A stretch of DNA of 64,000 nt from Hygrophila difformis (taxonomy: Eukaryota; Streptophyta; Magnoliopsida; Lamiales; Acanthaceae). The notes below the pieces were generated by a model. It did no database searches. It was not told where the DNA came from and was given only the letters and a program-made list of their open reading frames with translations. The translations under genes were made by a program, and so were the position numbers. Position 1 is the first letter of the stretch; each line of letters opens with the position of its first letter. The stretch is from the NCBI GenBank assembly GCA_030278955.1, contig JAOANR010000015.1, positions 16,601,917 to 16,665,916 on the forward strand, in the 5' to 3' direction. Positions 53,658 through 64,000 of this stretch are shown piece after piece.

Positions 53658-54095
53658 GTAAGTCTCTCCTTGTATAGCTTTTATCACTAATATGTATTCC
53701 ATATCAGCTCACCTAGAAGTGAGAAGAACTTACGGGATCAAAAGAGTAATTTTCCCAGTAAATTAGAATCTATATTTCCATTTTATCCTAAGGCGACGAG
53801 GTATTTGTTGCCCTATGAAGTGGGATGAAAACTTATGTTGATGAATTATTTGGTTTGTAAATTATGCCAGTAAAAGAAATATCTCTGCCTTGTGGTTTTA
53901 ATGCTTTGTCAATGTGAAGTTCGTGTTAGATATTCTAAATATTAAATTCTCTTCATCTTTCTTTCGAGGTGAGAGAACTTGTTAATTACACCCGCCTTCA
54001 GGTGGTTTGATTTTTCTAAGCTATATATTCTCTTCTATATATATATATATATATATATATTACTGCCAATTATGCAAATAATATTGCCCTTTCAG

Positions 54096-54194
54096 GTTGA
54101 ACATCCCATTACTGAGGTGATTGTTGGTCAAGATCTTGTGGAGTCACAAATACATGTTGCTGAAGGCGAACCTCTTCGAGTCAGTCAATCATAG
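54096..54194 (+). pseudogene. Biotin carboxylase-type exon, probably MCCA
   Basis: After TTTCAG the frame reads VEHPITEVIVGQDLVESQIH and VAEGEPLRVSQS before a stop or donor (ATAG/GTACCC). The HPxTExxxGxDLVExQ segment is the conserved C-terminal part of the ATP-grasp domain in biotin carboxylases; the wording is closest to the alpha subunit of 3-methylcrotonyl-CoA carboxylase, a mitochondrial enzyme of leucine breakdown. Only this one exon is present. Confidence 0.75.
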
Positions 54195-55942
54195 GTACCC
54201 TTGATTTTTGTTGTGCCATGGTTGAGACCTGCTTACAGATTGAAAGAATCGGCTATTGAGATAGTTTTGCTTGATCAAATCCATAATATGCTGGAGGTTG
54301 TTATAATTTAATGACTTCAAGTGTTAGTTAACACCTTTTTTTACCTGTGCTTTATCTGTATTGTGACTTTAATAGTTCAAAGGATAATTCTGAGTAGTTG
54401 GAAATTGTCTATGGTAATATATGCCTTTAGGCTCTAAGCTTTGGCCATCTGCATATTGTTCAGTTAAATTGTTCTGAACCAACGTAAGCCATAATTCTAC
54501 TTTATTTGTGAAATTTGGTTAGTCGTCTTGCTAGATGGAATTGGGAAATACTCATTACTGTAGATATAAGTCTGAACTTCATTGGTATGGCAAAAAAGAA
54601 GGTGAATAGATCAAATGTTCTTTTCTCGCTCTCACATACGGTTCATCTGCTTGCTTTGTTCTATATTATTTAGTCTAAAGGAGTAGTAGCAGAAAACATG
54701 AAGGAAATCCGAACGCCTCTTATTCTTCTTCGATGCAAGGATCCAGCAAGTTTGCACTGTTCCAAAGGTTTGTACTTGACATGAAGTGCTATAATACTTT
54801 GTTCTAGATTTTACATTTACTGTTATAGATTATTTATCAATGCTTTTAGCTGCTTATTTCTTAGCCTTAGTAATCACCAAGCTGACTCATGACTCGTAGC
54901 ATTCAGTGGTATGAATTCTTTACACCAAGCATTTCCGATTGCTGATGGAGGCCTGCTCCTGCTCCTGCAGCATGAAACTTTTTTATACTCAAGACACTTT
55001 GCATGATTTTGAAATTTCTACATATTCTTGCTTTCATTTGTTTCTGTATCCCAATCAATTTTTTTGTTTTGATCTCTTGCTCATGATCCTAATAATTGAA
55101 TTACTCACTCTGGGGTAAATGATGTGGAGTCAGCTTCTATATCCACTGGTAAGTTACAAGAGGATGATTCAAGAGGTGCAACTCTCTTACAGAGTATATT
55201 TTACCATTGATAAGTTACAATGTAAAATCTGGATCTCTTCTTCTTTTTTTTTTTAGATTATTAAATTACCTTACAAATTCTGGCTTCTCATTCATTATAT
55301 TCATTCTATCTTGTTAGATTTGTACTACTTGTTTATTTTGCCCATTTCTACAAGGACTCTAGGGTTTAGGATTTAGGGTTTTTTTTTCTTCTTTCGTGAT
55401 TGTTATATTTGTACTTCTCATTCATTTTCTCTCTTCATTTTTCTGCCTTCAGGAAAATGTTATCTTATTTGATTTATTATACAGAATCACATAGCATGCC
55501 TTCAGGAAAATGTTCAGGTTCAGTTCTTGCATCATTTAGTTCTCAGTTTTATGTAGCTATTTTTTTTTCTACAAGACAAGTATAATATGTTTGCGACCCC
55601 ACAATTCTTCATCAAATAATTGCCTGCATTGACTAAAGTACACCCATAATTATTTTTTTCTGTACACTTCATTGGTTTGGTCATAAAAGAAGTTAAGGTC
55701 TCATAGCATTCTTGGGTCTCATCTATAAGATCTATATTTGAATACACTTTTGCAATTGTGATGTCCTTATCAAAAGACATCTTCAAAGTAATGTATTTCA
55801 TTATGATTCCCATGCCGCAATTAATTTAAATTGGACCGTGTTTTCTTCACCATTGTATCCTATCTTATCCCGTGTTTTCTTCACCATTGTATCCTATCTT
55901 ATATCTTTCTGGAGGTTATATTAACGAGCATTCAATTTTCAG
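54195..55942. other. Intron-like DNA with one open piece
   Basis: An open stretch at 54681-54768 reads VVAENMKEIRTPLILLRC before a GT and is unrecognised. A 33-bp direct duplication (TGTTTTCTTCACCATTGTAT and following bases) lies at about 55838-55905. A GCCTTCAGGAAAATGTT direct repeat lies near 55446 and 55498. Confidence 0.4.
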
Positions 55943-56016
55943 GAATGGTGGAAAATTTGATTAGCAAGACACTAATATGGAAGGATGAACAAAAGATGTT
56001 GTTCCTCTATGATCGG
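55943..56016 (+). pseudogene. MAP65 microtubule-associated protein exon fragment
   Basis: Between TTTTCAG and a GTAAAT donor the frame reads MVENLISKTLIWKDEQKM and LFLYDR. This matches the plant MAP65 segment in which a KTxxWExExG-F-YDG pattern lies near the microtubule-binding region. MAP65 proteins cross-link antiparallel microtubules. Just 74 bp are present. Confidence 0.55.
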
Positions 56017-57029
56017 GTAAATTTTTTATAACTTTTCTAGCATTTTGGTGTTTTGGGGTAACAAACAATTGCGGCATTAACTAGGTTCTAACTTCCATCA
56101 GAAATGGAAGCTAAAATTCATCTGCCTATTGATGAATCATTCAAAACAGTCTCAAACCCCTCACTTAGAATATAATAGGTTATGAGAGAAGACGAATCAG
56201 AAAAGGTGAATTATTTTTATTATTGGAATCTAACATTCTATGTGTGTATCTGCAGATGTAATGTTCATGCAGATATATGTTATTAGTGCTTTTTTAAAAT
56301 TTTTGGCCCATACCATAGATATCTAGCACTTGACATGTCTGATGGTCTCATGTGCTTTTTTGTGGAAATAAAAGAGTTTGGCTTTTCTTCGTTTCCTCCC
56401 AAAAAAAACTACTGATAATGAACTGTCTTGCAACTATCTAAAAGTTAGTAGCTCTTTCGTGCCAATTACTTTAAGGACACTATTAATTTCAGTTGTTCTT
56501 ATTCCTACTGTTTGTAATTAGATTAGTAATTAGATTCGTCGCCTAAAACATACATTTATTTGCTCTTTTGATGTTAAACATACATTTATTTGATTTTTTG
56601 ATGTCAGTCACTTGAAACATACATTTACTTTTTTTTTTCTTACTTTAATTTGTTGATGGGAAGTTTAATTTGGTTTTAGGATTTGAAAGTGGATCTGCAC
56701 TCACCGCTTCCAACCTCCTCAATCCATTAGCAGTTGATAATATATTTGAAATTAGATGATTATTACTCTATCCGTACAATAATCTTATCCTTTTAATTAG
56801 GAAACAAATTCTTTGGAAACAAATTGTTATAAATAGGAACTCACATACACTTACCTATAATTATTTTTTCTTCCTCCATAGGCAGTTGTATATCTCTTTT
56901 ACGCTGTGCATCCCACAGGTGTTTGACTAGTCTTATATATAAGTGTGGAGCAGTTTTTTGCTACAGTTGTTTTCTTGTCTACAGTAATTTTGCTTTTAAT
57001 GTAAAACGAAGCCGTTTGGCCCCTTCTTT

Positions 57030-57730
57030 AACCTTTTGATTTGTTTTCATCTGTTTGGGAAAGTTCTCGCTGCAACAAATCTCTGAATCCATTCTCCTCC
57101 TCTCATCTCCACGATCCCTGCGTACCCGAAGCTCCACCTGACGGTGCCACCCACAAAATCAGGGCACAAAGAAAAGGAAAAACCAATTTCAGATCTAAAA
57201 TTGTTCTTCCCTTCCAACCTGCTGTGTTGCCGCCTCTTTTCATCGTCGTGATGCCCGCAGCCGCGTCGCCTACCCAATCCTGCTACCGCTCGCTCCAGCG
57301 CCTCCGGTCAATGCTGAATCGACACCGCCCCTCCAGCCTTGCAGCCACCACAAGCCCCCCCTCCTCGTCTTCCGCTGTTGTGCTCGACCACAGTCTCTCA
57401 CCGCTGCGTCGCCGTCCGCTGCCATCACCTCTGTGCTGCTGCTGTGCTCCGGCCGCCGCCAGCGTCAGCCACAACCTTCGAGCGCGACGAATCCGGCGCT
57501 ACCCTTCTCGCTATTCCCCACCTGTGTGTAACCCTTCCCAACAATTACTTTTTGGATAATTTCTGTTTCGATTTTATAATTAACAAAATATGTACCACCC
57601 GCCGCTGCCGCTCGCCATGTCGCGTCGACAAGCCACCGCACTTCCGGCTCGTCGCGACGCCGGGAATTAAACAAAGCGCCGCTTGTTGTGCTTTCGCTGG
57701 TGACGCTGTTGTACGGAGTATTTGAATTGT
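57030..57730 (+). other. GC-rich patch, possibly a captured first exon or leader
   Basis: It has markedly higher GC than its surroundings and long overlapping frames on both strands (57041-57559 plus, 57283-57474 minus) rich in Ser, Pro, Arg and Cys. No domain is recognised. It may be the leader region of the NPF fragment that follows or of another captured gene. Confidence 0.35.
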
Positions 57731-57983
57731 TGACTGTTGCTTTCTGGGTGACTGGAGATTTGGATTTGCTGGCTATGCGAGAGCATCTTTTTGTTAGGTA
57801 TTTTTTGGGTTCGTTTTGTGTGTTTTTTTCTTTATTCTTGTCTTTTTTTGGTCTGGCCTTTACTACTGCGATGTACTGATGTTTGATGAATAACCGAATG
57901 AATAGAATAGTTTAATGCCAAAAGTTTGCAAATATGTCTTGGTCCTGAAAATATAAACCATATATATGTGTGTTCATTGTAGG

Positions 57984-58496
57984 ATCAGAGTGCCATATAC
58001 AGAGAAGCTTATGAAATCAAGATTGCAATTTACCGAGATGGGAGAAGAAGATATCCATGTTGGGATGCAAGAAGAAGATTTCCATACATCTGATGGAACT
58101 TTGATTATAAAGAAGCCTACGGATAAGAGGGAAACTGGAACTTGGAAGGCATGTCGCTACATCCTTGGTAAGACCTTTGTTAATATCTATTTTATACCAC
58201 ATTTGCATTTTTAGCTTGCAAACTCCGATCATACAACTGATCTTTTTTTTTTTTTTTTCCCAACAGTAACCGAGGGATGTGAGAGGGTGTCATACTATGG
58301 AATGAGCACCAATTTGGTGAATTACCTTATTGAACGGCTTGGCCAAAGCAATACAATTGCATCAAACAATGAGACAAATTGGTCAGGGACTTGCTACATC
58401 ACGCCAGTACTTGGAGCCTTTCTGGTTGATTCATATCTTGGTAGATATTGGATTGATATTGCTTATTGGTTACCCAAGTCTTCTTTGCTTGTATAA
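57984..58496 (+). pseudogene. NPF/PTR transporter 5' fragment, two exons
   Basis: ATG 58038 opens a frame with a DGTLIIKKPTDKRETGTWKA segment, ending at a donor after 58167. The second exon, from 58267, reads TEGCERVSYYGMSTNLVNYL and TNWSGTCYITPVLGAFLVDS plus YLGRYW. This is the N-terminus and first membrane segments of the NRT1/PTR family (NPF8-like, proton-coupled di/tripeptide or nitrate transport). Similarity ends at GRYW near 58458 and a stop follows at 58494-58496, so about 140 of some 580 residues remain. The ExxER motif is present as TEGCER, with the first Glu replaced by Thr if aligned in the usual way. Confidence 0.85.
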
Positions 58497-60112
58497 TTTA
58501 ATTCTTTGTTGTGCTTCTACTCCGATGTTTTTCGTCCAGAATTCTTCAACCAGTTTCCTTACCTAAATGTATTTCTATTGTTTTTAAATGTTGAAAGATA
58601 GTTTATCCTGCATTTAACTGTGTATAATCCCGTGGCTGTATTCCTGTATTCAATTCACTTGCTTATTTCTTTGGACCCTCTATTGCCTCTTCATGCTAGC
58701 TCTATAATGAGGTTTAAATCCATGGAGAACCATTTAAATTGATTAATTTCATTCTTTTTTCCTCTGCCTCAATGAGATGAATGAATACTAAATTGCTTTC
58801 TATTATTTGTAGTCATATCATTCATTCAATATAGTTTAACAGACACTCATTCCAGATACTCATTACGTGACCACCAAAACCCTCCGCCACGCACTTTTGT
58901 TCGTTTCTCACGCACCAGAGCGGGGTCTTGTGCCTTCCGCCTACAACCCCTTAGCCTTGTAAGAATTCTTCTTCTTCTTCACCTTCACGTCTATCAATGT
59001 TTTGATTTGGCTTTTCATTTCCCATTCGGGATTTCAGTAATTGATTTGTGCTAACTTCGCTGCACTTCTGGATAGTATATCTTACGTCCGTTCTATTTCA
59101 ATTGTTTGCTGTGGTACCGACTAATTCAGAGGAATTGAATGAAGTTTTTAACAAATTTACTTATATTGTTGCGCTCCAATGAAATTAAATGAAGAAAATG
59201 AAATTGTACACTGCTATTTTCTTTGTCCTATTGTGTTGGTTCATTGTTGGTTTTATCTTAATTCAACAGTATCCTTTTGTAGTTGTAGTTATCCAATTGC
59301 TGCTATAGCATTTTTGGCATTCTTTCTTTACCCTTATAATTTATAACAGATTGCACACTTTTTTTTTCTTTTTCTTTTTTTTTTTGGTAGTTATTCACTT
59401 TTTGAAGTTCTAACGACAACTTTAATGTGCGTTGGTTTTGTTGAAAAGTGTAGCATCATTTTGGCGTGCTATTTTGTTTATTAGTTTTTTTAAAAAAAAT
59501 TATAATTTGGTGATTTAAATTTGCAAATTTCGAATTTGTTTGACGTTACTCCTGAGTGTGTAAATTACAAGTATCTACGTTTTCTTGAATTATATAATGT
59601 TGTATTCTGCTCGTACTTCTCTAACATTTTGCATTATTATCGCAGATTTTTGGGGTTTCCATCTTTCACCAACATCGGATCAGACATTCTTCTTTTGCTA
59701 GGATTTTTAATTTTTGAATTATTAGTTTTGTTCCTGAGATCTTTTTTTGGATGCATGAGGGTATTTCACATGACTTTGTGCCCGAGGCTGATAGTGCTAT
59801 TAAAGATATTTCACTAATATGACTTATTATATTTTGTAGATTAAGCTAGTCCTTATTTTAATTTATTTCTCTATGGACAATCTCTTTAGCATTTCAAGTA
59901 TATTTCACCAACTGAATAATTTGTCCATAAACTGACTTATTTGTACTCCATTCATCACGGGATAAATTTATATGTTTAACTTTCAGTTCCATGAAGCGTA
60001 AATTAGTAATACATTATGGTTGTGAATGAATACATTGTTCAACCTATTAAGAGCTTTGTAGTTATTGTTCTTCTATGACAATCTATCTTAACAATTGTTT
60101 CCGGTTCAGATC
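58497..60112. other. No certain gene; one leader-like patch
   Basis: A GC-richer patch at about 58857-58965 followed by TTG/GTAAGAATTC looks like a first exon with a donor, but I cannot name it. Long T runs occur at about 59361-59385. Confidence 0.35.
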
Positions 60113-60334
60113 CGCGCGGCGTAGCGCGCGAGGAAGAGTTGTAGAATGAAAATATATATGTTAAATATAAAGCTTAACATATGATGACAGGAAATGCAAG
60201 GTACTCGGATAGTACAAGCGCGAGAAAATCTATTCCCCACCAGGGTTCGACCGCTCCCTTCAATATATCCTAAAACATATTTGGGAAGACTTTAATATAT
60301 ATGACACATGGCAGGATATAATTCGTGGCCTGAA

Positions 60335-60410
60335 GAGTTAGCCAAGCTGGTTAAGGTTGTGGCTAGGTGATGCTGAGTTGGTGAGTTCGAGTTCTCCTCA
60401 GCACATTTTA
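60335..60410 (+). mobile_element. tRNA-like SINE head
   Basis: TAGCCAAGCTGG matches a Pol III A box, and GAGTTCGAGTTCTCC, about 40 bp on, resembles a B box. The surrounding layout is that of a tRNA, but the acceptor stem does not pair well, so a tRNA-derived SINE remnant is more likely than a working tRNA gene. Confidence 0.5.
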
Positions 60411-60424
60411 TTTCAAATTAGAGA

Positions 60425-60627
60425 TTAGCGATCCCAAATTGGATCGGTAATGGAGTCGGTAATTTCGGGTCCACGAGGTCCCTGGACCTCGCTTACCGAC
60501 CCCATCCTTGGTCGGTAAAATTACCGAGAGTCCACTGACCCCATGCCCATTTGGTCGTCGCCAGATTACCTGCCATAATTTTACCGACCCTATTTTGGGG
60601 TCGGTAAAATCAACTTTTCTTGTATTG
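60425..60627 (+). repeat. Subterminal repeat region of the CACTA element
   Basis: At least six copies of a GGTCGGTAAAAT/ATTTTACCGACC motif occur in both orientations (near 60447, 60496, 60512, 60574, 60597 and others), running into the TTTTCTTGTATTG end. It is similar in design to the array at 3596-3822 but with a different motif. Confidence 0.7.
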
Positions 60628-60630
60628 TTT

Positions 60631-61240
60631 GTATTTATTTATTTTAGATTTTTGTATTTTTTATTTATTGTTTTAGTTTTTTACCTTTTTTTATTCCAAT
60701 AATTTTTTATTTTTACACAATTTTCTGTTTTTGAAAGATATAGATTTTTTAATTTGTATGGAATTCCTACGATTTTTAGTTTTTAAAAGATTTAAAATTT
60801 GAAACTTTGTATTTTTTATTTTTTTTATATATTTTTGAATTATTTATTTATTTTTGTTTTTGCATTTTTATATTCCTACAATTTTTAGTTTTTTTTTTTT
60901 ACTTATTTTAAATTTTTATTTTTCAATACATCTATTAGATTATGCATAATTTTTTTATAGTGGGTTTGTGTCTCAAGTTTTAATAATTTAATTTTTATTT
61001 AAACATTGAATTAGATTTTTGTATGTTTATGTATTTATTCATTTAAAAGATATATTAACGGGTATATGGAAATCCCAATTTTCAGTTTTAAAAGATATGA
61101 AATTTGTAATTTATATGTAATTCCCATAATTTTTAGTTTTTAAAAGATTCAAAATTTTAAATTTATATGGAATTCCCAATTTTCAGTTATATAATTATAT
61201 TACATATCATTTATTAAACTAAAAAAAGATATATAGACAG
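60631..61240 (+). mobile_element. Continuation of the third family-2 Helitron
   Basis: The text GTATATGGAAATCCCAATTT with TTTTAGTTTTTAAAAGAT blocks parallels 35530-35640 and 41000-41100 in the other two copies. The 3' terminal hairpin is not found before 62000. Confidence 0.6.
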
Positions 61241-61811
61241 ACGTACAAAACCTATATATAATTACGAATTTAATATTAAAAGAACATATATTTTCCTCCC
61301 GGCGGCTATTCCTCCCTGTTTCCCTTTGTAATTATGTAGTATGGGCTCATACCACTTTAATTAATAGCATGTATAGGCGATTCATTAAAAAAAAAAAATC
61401 TCTTAACAAGTTTATAAACTAGATGGGAGAAGTTGGGATCATTTCTAACATATTAATATAGGTTTTAAATTGATTTTCAAGTACTTGCAATACCAGTAAA
61501 CTCATATGGGTAAAATGTAGTCAATTTTGGTGAAAATAATGAAAGAGTTTGAAATTAGAGAAGATAAAAGAATTTAAATTGAGGGAGATGAATTTATTTA
61601 TTAAAAAATACTAGTTAACATTGATTTCCAAATGAAATAAGATTTAAGAAATTTAAATCTTTAAAAAAAAATAAAACTTTATGAAAAAAATTCAATATCT
61701 TTCAAGTGAACTATAACATCTCATTATTTATGTCTCGTTTTCCTTTTTTGGCCTTTCGAATTAAAAAAATAACCACTTAATAACAGTGTGCCAAACCACA
61801 TCTCGAGACCA

Positions 61812-62010
61812 ACTGCTAAAATGAAGTTACTCAGTGCCTTGGTAATGCTCTGTCACACCAATGTGTGCCTTCCCATCGGAGACTCTTCATCTTAAGATTG
61901 GGGATTCAATTTCCCTCCCGGTCCCCTATCCCATCCATCTATTCCCTTTGTGGTTTGTGTGGCTTGGCTTCTCAATAAAATGAAAATCAAATAAAGGGAA
62001 TAAAAATAAA
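61812..62010 (+). mobile_element. Possible SINE
   Basis: An A-box-like GTTACTCAGTGCCTTGGTAA and a B-box-like GGGGATTCAATTTCC are followed by a T/C-rich body and an A-rich tail. A CATCTCATTATTTATGTC sequence (about 61707) and its inverted partner GGACATAAATAATGGAATG (about 62309) bracket the region, so it may sit within a MITE. Confidence 0.35.
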
Positions 62011-62452
62011 AAACAAGTTTTTTTTTTTTTTTTGTAAAGAGACATTAGTTACCGAATTTTTCGATTGTTAACATGTATTTCTTTAGGAAATTGCAATAGC
62101 GAAAAATAAGGACTCTCCAACCATCAAGAGAAAGTGAAAGAAAATTGAAGATCAGAAGGGCGATGGGTCTCCAATGGGAAGGCGTGCATTGCTGACAGAG
62201 GAATACCGAGACACTGAGCAATCTCATTTTAACAGTTGACCTGGAGATGTGATTTGACACGTTTTAAGTAGTTATTTTATTTATTTGGGCAGACAAAAAA
62301 TGAAAGTTGGACATAAATAATGGAATGAAAGGAATATTATTTATTTTAATTATATAAAAAATAAAAAAAAACTTAAATAGGTCACTAGGAGAAGGCATTT
62401 TTCACTTTTGGCCATAAGGATGCTGGCGCATGGGGTGTTCATGCGTTTGGAT

Positions 62453-63116
62453 TAGGGATGTCAACTTTACCCGTAGGGTTGGGTAACCCATCGGGTAATC
62501 GGGTATCGGGTAGGGTAGGGTAGAGATAATCGGGTAGGGTATTACCCGAAACCGAAATAAATCATATTGGGTGCGGGTAGGGTACGGATTTCATATATTA
62601 CCCGATTACCCTACCCGATTACCCGATTAAATACATATCTATATATACTTATATATATTTAATTTATATTATGTATATTGAGATATATTTATATATTTAT
62701 TTTTATATTTCAAATTTATTAACGTTTGAGATTTGGCAGTAGAAAGATTTATGAATTTTTTACTGAATATTCTTAAATATTACAGTATTTATTTATGTTG
62801 CTTTAGCGGTTTCTTTTAAATATTCTTTTAAATTTTGTTCTCGTGTAATAATGAAGATTTTATTTATTTATTATGGTGAAAAATAAATTTTTTCTTTAAT
62901 AAAGTTGAGTCGGGTAGAATCGGTTAACTATGTAATATTTAAGATTTTGGGTACCTGTTTACCCGCGGATAATCCGCATACCCGACGGGTATTACCCGAA
63001 TCCTACCCGATATTTAATTTTAGGGTAATAAGGTAGGGTAAGGGTAGGATAATTATATTTCGGGTAGTGAGTGGAGGTGGCCTACCCGTACCCTACCCTA
63101 CCCGTTTACATCCCTA
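62453..63116. mobile_element. hAT-like element with 8-bp target duplication
   Basis: The ends TAGGGATGTCAACTTTACCC and the reverse of TAGGGATGTAAACGGGTAGG are inverted repeats. GTTTGGAT lies at 62445-62452 and 63117-63124 as a perfect 8-bp duplication, which places it in the hAT superfamily. Inside, GGGTA/TACCC repeats fill both arms (62465-62640 and 62945-63110), and the 664-bp element has no coding capacity. Confidence 0.9.
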
Positions 63117-63172
63117 GTTTGGATGACACGCGGCCATTTCTCAACAAATTGGCTCTTTTTTCTGAGTCAAAC

Positions 63173-63184
63173 ATTCTTGTAGTG
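63173..63184 (+). mobile_element. CACTA-like right terminus
   Basis: ATTCTTGTAGTG matches the CACTA terminal repeat. No partner or subterminal array was identified; the hAT-like element lies just left of it. Confidence 0.35.
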
Positions 63185-63278
63185 ACTCAAAACTCTAAAT
63201 AAAAAAAATAATGACTAAAATTTGAAAATGACTCATTAGCCTAAAGAAATAATTATCACACCAATATCTATATATATA

Positions 63279-64000
63279 CTAGTCCTCGTGTTTTCGCGCG
63301 CTACGCCACGCAAGATTCGATGAGTCTAATATTTCAACATGTCGTAGGTTGTACGATAAGTCTGAATGACCTTATTATGAAAAGTGATAGTACAAACGGA
63401 AACCGATCATATAGGACACAAATCTTGCCACGAAAATAAAAGTGAAGTGATCGATTGTAAAATTGACGGGGGCAAAGTCGCATAAACCTATTTTATTGGC
63501 AAAACGGTAGACGAATAAATAGGAGCGTTAAAGGGCAATCGAGAAGAAGCAAAAAAATGATAATGAATAATTATTATTTTGGTGGAACCCTGTGTATCAA
63601 TCAAAATTCGTAGAGCATGAAACAAGCTTGAGCACTGGGCTTAGATAGCCTGACTCACAATACATATATCGGCCTGCATGGTAATTGTGATTAGATGGCT
63701 TTAGTGAACAGTGTGAGGCTTCAGTAACACATAATACCTGCTCACATTTTTAAGGTGATCATTTGCTTGTCATTGTGCGCTGCAGACTTCCCATTAGGGC
63801 AAAATATTTCATTATTGCTATGGAAAACATTATTTTCAAGCTTCCAAAAGCTGAGAATTCACCGTGATCACGTGCACTGAATTGAGGCCATATGTCACAA
63901 CAAAGCCTGCCATACCTATAGGAACAAAATCATTAAGATTAAAGTCAGAACTTGGCCTTTTTTTATCGTCACAAACTATTAACCAAATCCTCTAAAACTT
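63279..64000 (-). mobile_element. Helitron 3' end, element continues beyond the window
   Basis: On the minus strand the hairpin GCGTGGCGTAGCGCGC is followed by 12 bases and CTAG (63282-63279), then T. This is a complete Helitron 3' signal. The body runs to higher coordinates; 63300-64000 shows no recognisable coding sequence. The hairpin resembles that at 60113-60130. Confidence 0.7.

Larger units (their letters stand above)
47211..60144 (+). mobile_element. Candidate Helitron enclosing the gene fragments
   Basis: A possible 5' end TCTATTATACTACTATATAA follows an A at 47210. A possible 3' end at 60113-60144 has a CGCGC/GCGCG hairpin around GGCGTA, then AGGAAGAGTT and GTAG in place of CTAG. 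The hairpin matches that of the minus-strand Helitron end at 63279, which does keep CTAG. The degenerate end and lack of an empty site make this tentative. If wrong, the CACTA element alone carries the fragments. Confidence 0.38.
45872..60627 (+). mobile_element. CACTA-type element carrying gene fragments
   Basis: The left terminus is CACTACAAGAAAAAAG (45872-45887). The right terminus is TTTTCTTGTATTG (60615-60627), one base off the canonical repeat. TTT flanks both ends (45869-45871 and 60628-60630). Removing the element and one TTT gives TTTGAAATTTTGTATTT, which is what the Helitron relative has at about 39450. Near the right end, repeats of a TCGGTAAAATTACCGA type lie in both orientations. 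No TNPD-like transposase was seen, so it is non-autonomous. At 14.8 kb it contains a retroposon, a possible Helitron and the gene-fragment mosaic. Confidence 0.72.

Noticed and set aside
57041..57725. Plus-strand ORF of 172 residues and overlapping ones
   Set aside because: Low-complexity Ser/Pro/Arg/Cys composition, frames on both strands; kept only as a GC-rich patch.
60335..60410. Functional tRNA gene
   Set aside because: A and B boxes are present, but no acceptor stem pairing or anticodon loop can be drawn with confidence.
45872..63184. CACTA left end at 45872 paired with right end at 63184
   Set aside because: The flanking bases differ (TTT versus ACT), while 60627 has TTT and restores the empty site.

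Overview
The window is plant nuclear DNA: AT-rich, dense in LTR and non-LTR retrotransposons, Helitrons, CACTA and hAT elements and Stowaway-type MITEs, with an intron-free CC-NB-LRR resistance gene of the R1/Rx type and exon fragments that keep plant GT-AG introns. The NLR type suggests an asterid eudicot, but the species cannot be fixed from the sequence. The only clearly intact host gene is the NLR at 31443-34115 (minus). Almost everything else is mobile DNA, much of it nested, and several nestings can be proved by rebuilding the empty target site from another copy in the window.

Left part (1-8900): remnants of a retroelement (end of one ORF, a promoter-like leader, start of another ORF) cut by a 5'-truncated LINE; an orphan CACTA end; a dense cluster of ACGTCG-type repeats; Stowaway MITEs; a SINE with a 16-bp target duplication and two strong hairpins; and a plastid rps16 insertion. 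Centre-left (8805-20512): a Stowaway MITE split by a Helitron pair (8922-20440), which is in turn split by a young, full-length Ty1/copia element (9625-18563; LTRs of 839 bp with 2 mismatches). That element carries a complete 1651-residue gag-pol and a second 557-residue ORF. Then come LINE and gypsy fragments and a near-complete LINE (22242-about 28000) whose ORF2 is broken by one stop and one frameshift.

Middle (28000-34200): a short frameshifted plastid glucose transporter exon, possible exons of unrecognised minus-strand genes, and the NLR. Centre-right (34478-44683): one Helitron (34774-39330) inserted in another of the same family, both carrying decayed Helitron-type PIF1 helicase; the outer copy also holds a LINE fragment with a 17-bp target duplication. 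A 23-bp minisatellite follows (44818-45477).

Right part: a third copy of that Helitron family is split by a 14.8-kb CACTA-type element (45872-60627, TTT target duplication). This element, or a possible Helitron inside it (47211-60144), carries a row of unrelated host gene fragments, all sense on the plus strand: callose synthase, a TIME FOR COFFEE-like protein, S-formylglutathione hydrolase, a TBC Rab-GAP, a biotin carboxylase-type fragment (probably MCCA), MAP65 and an NPF/PTR transporter. Splice sites are largely kept, and one junction fuses two genes directly. This gene-fragment mosaic is the most unusual part of the window. The end of the window has a hAT-like element with a perfect 8-bp target duplication (62453-63116) and the 3' end of a minus-strand Helitron at 63279.
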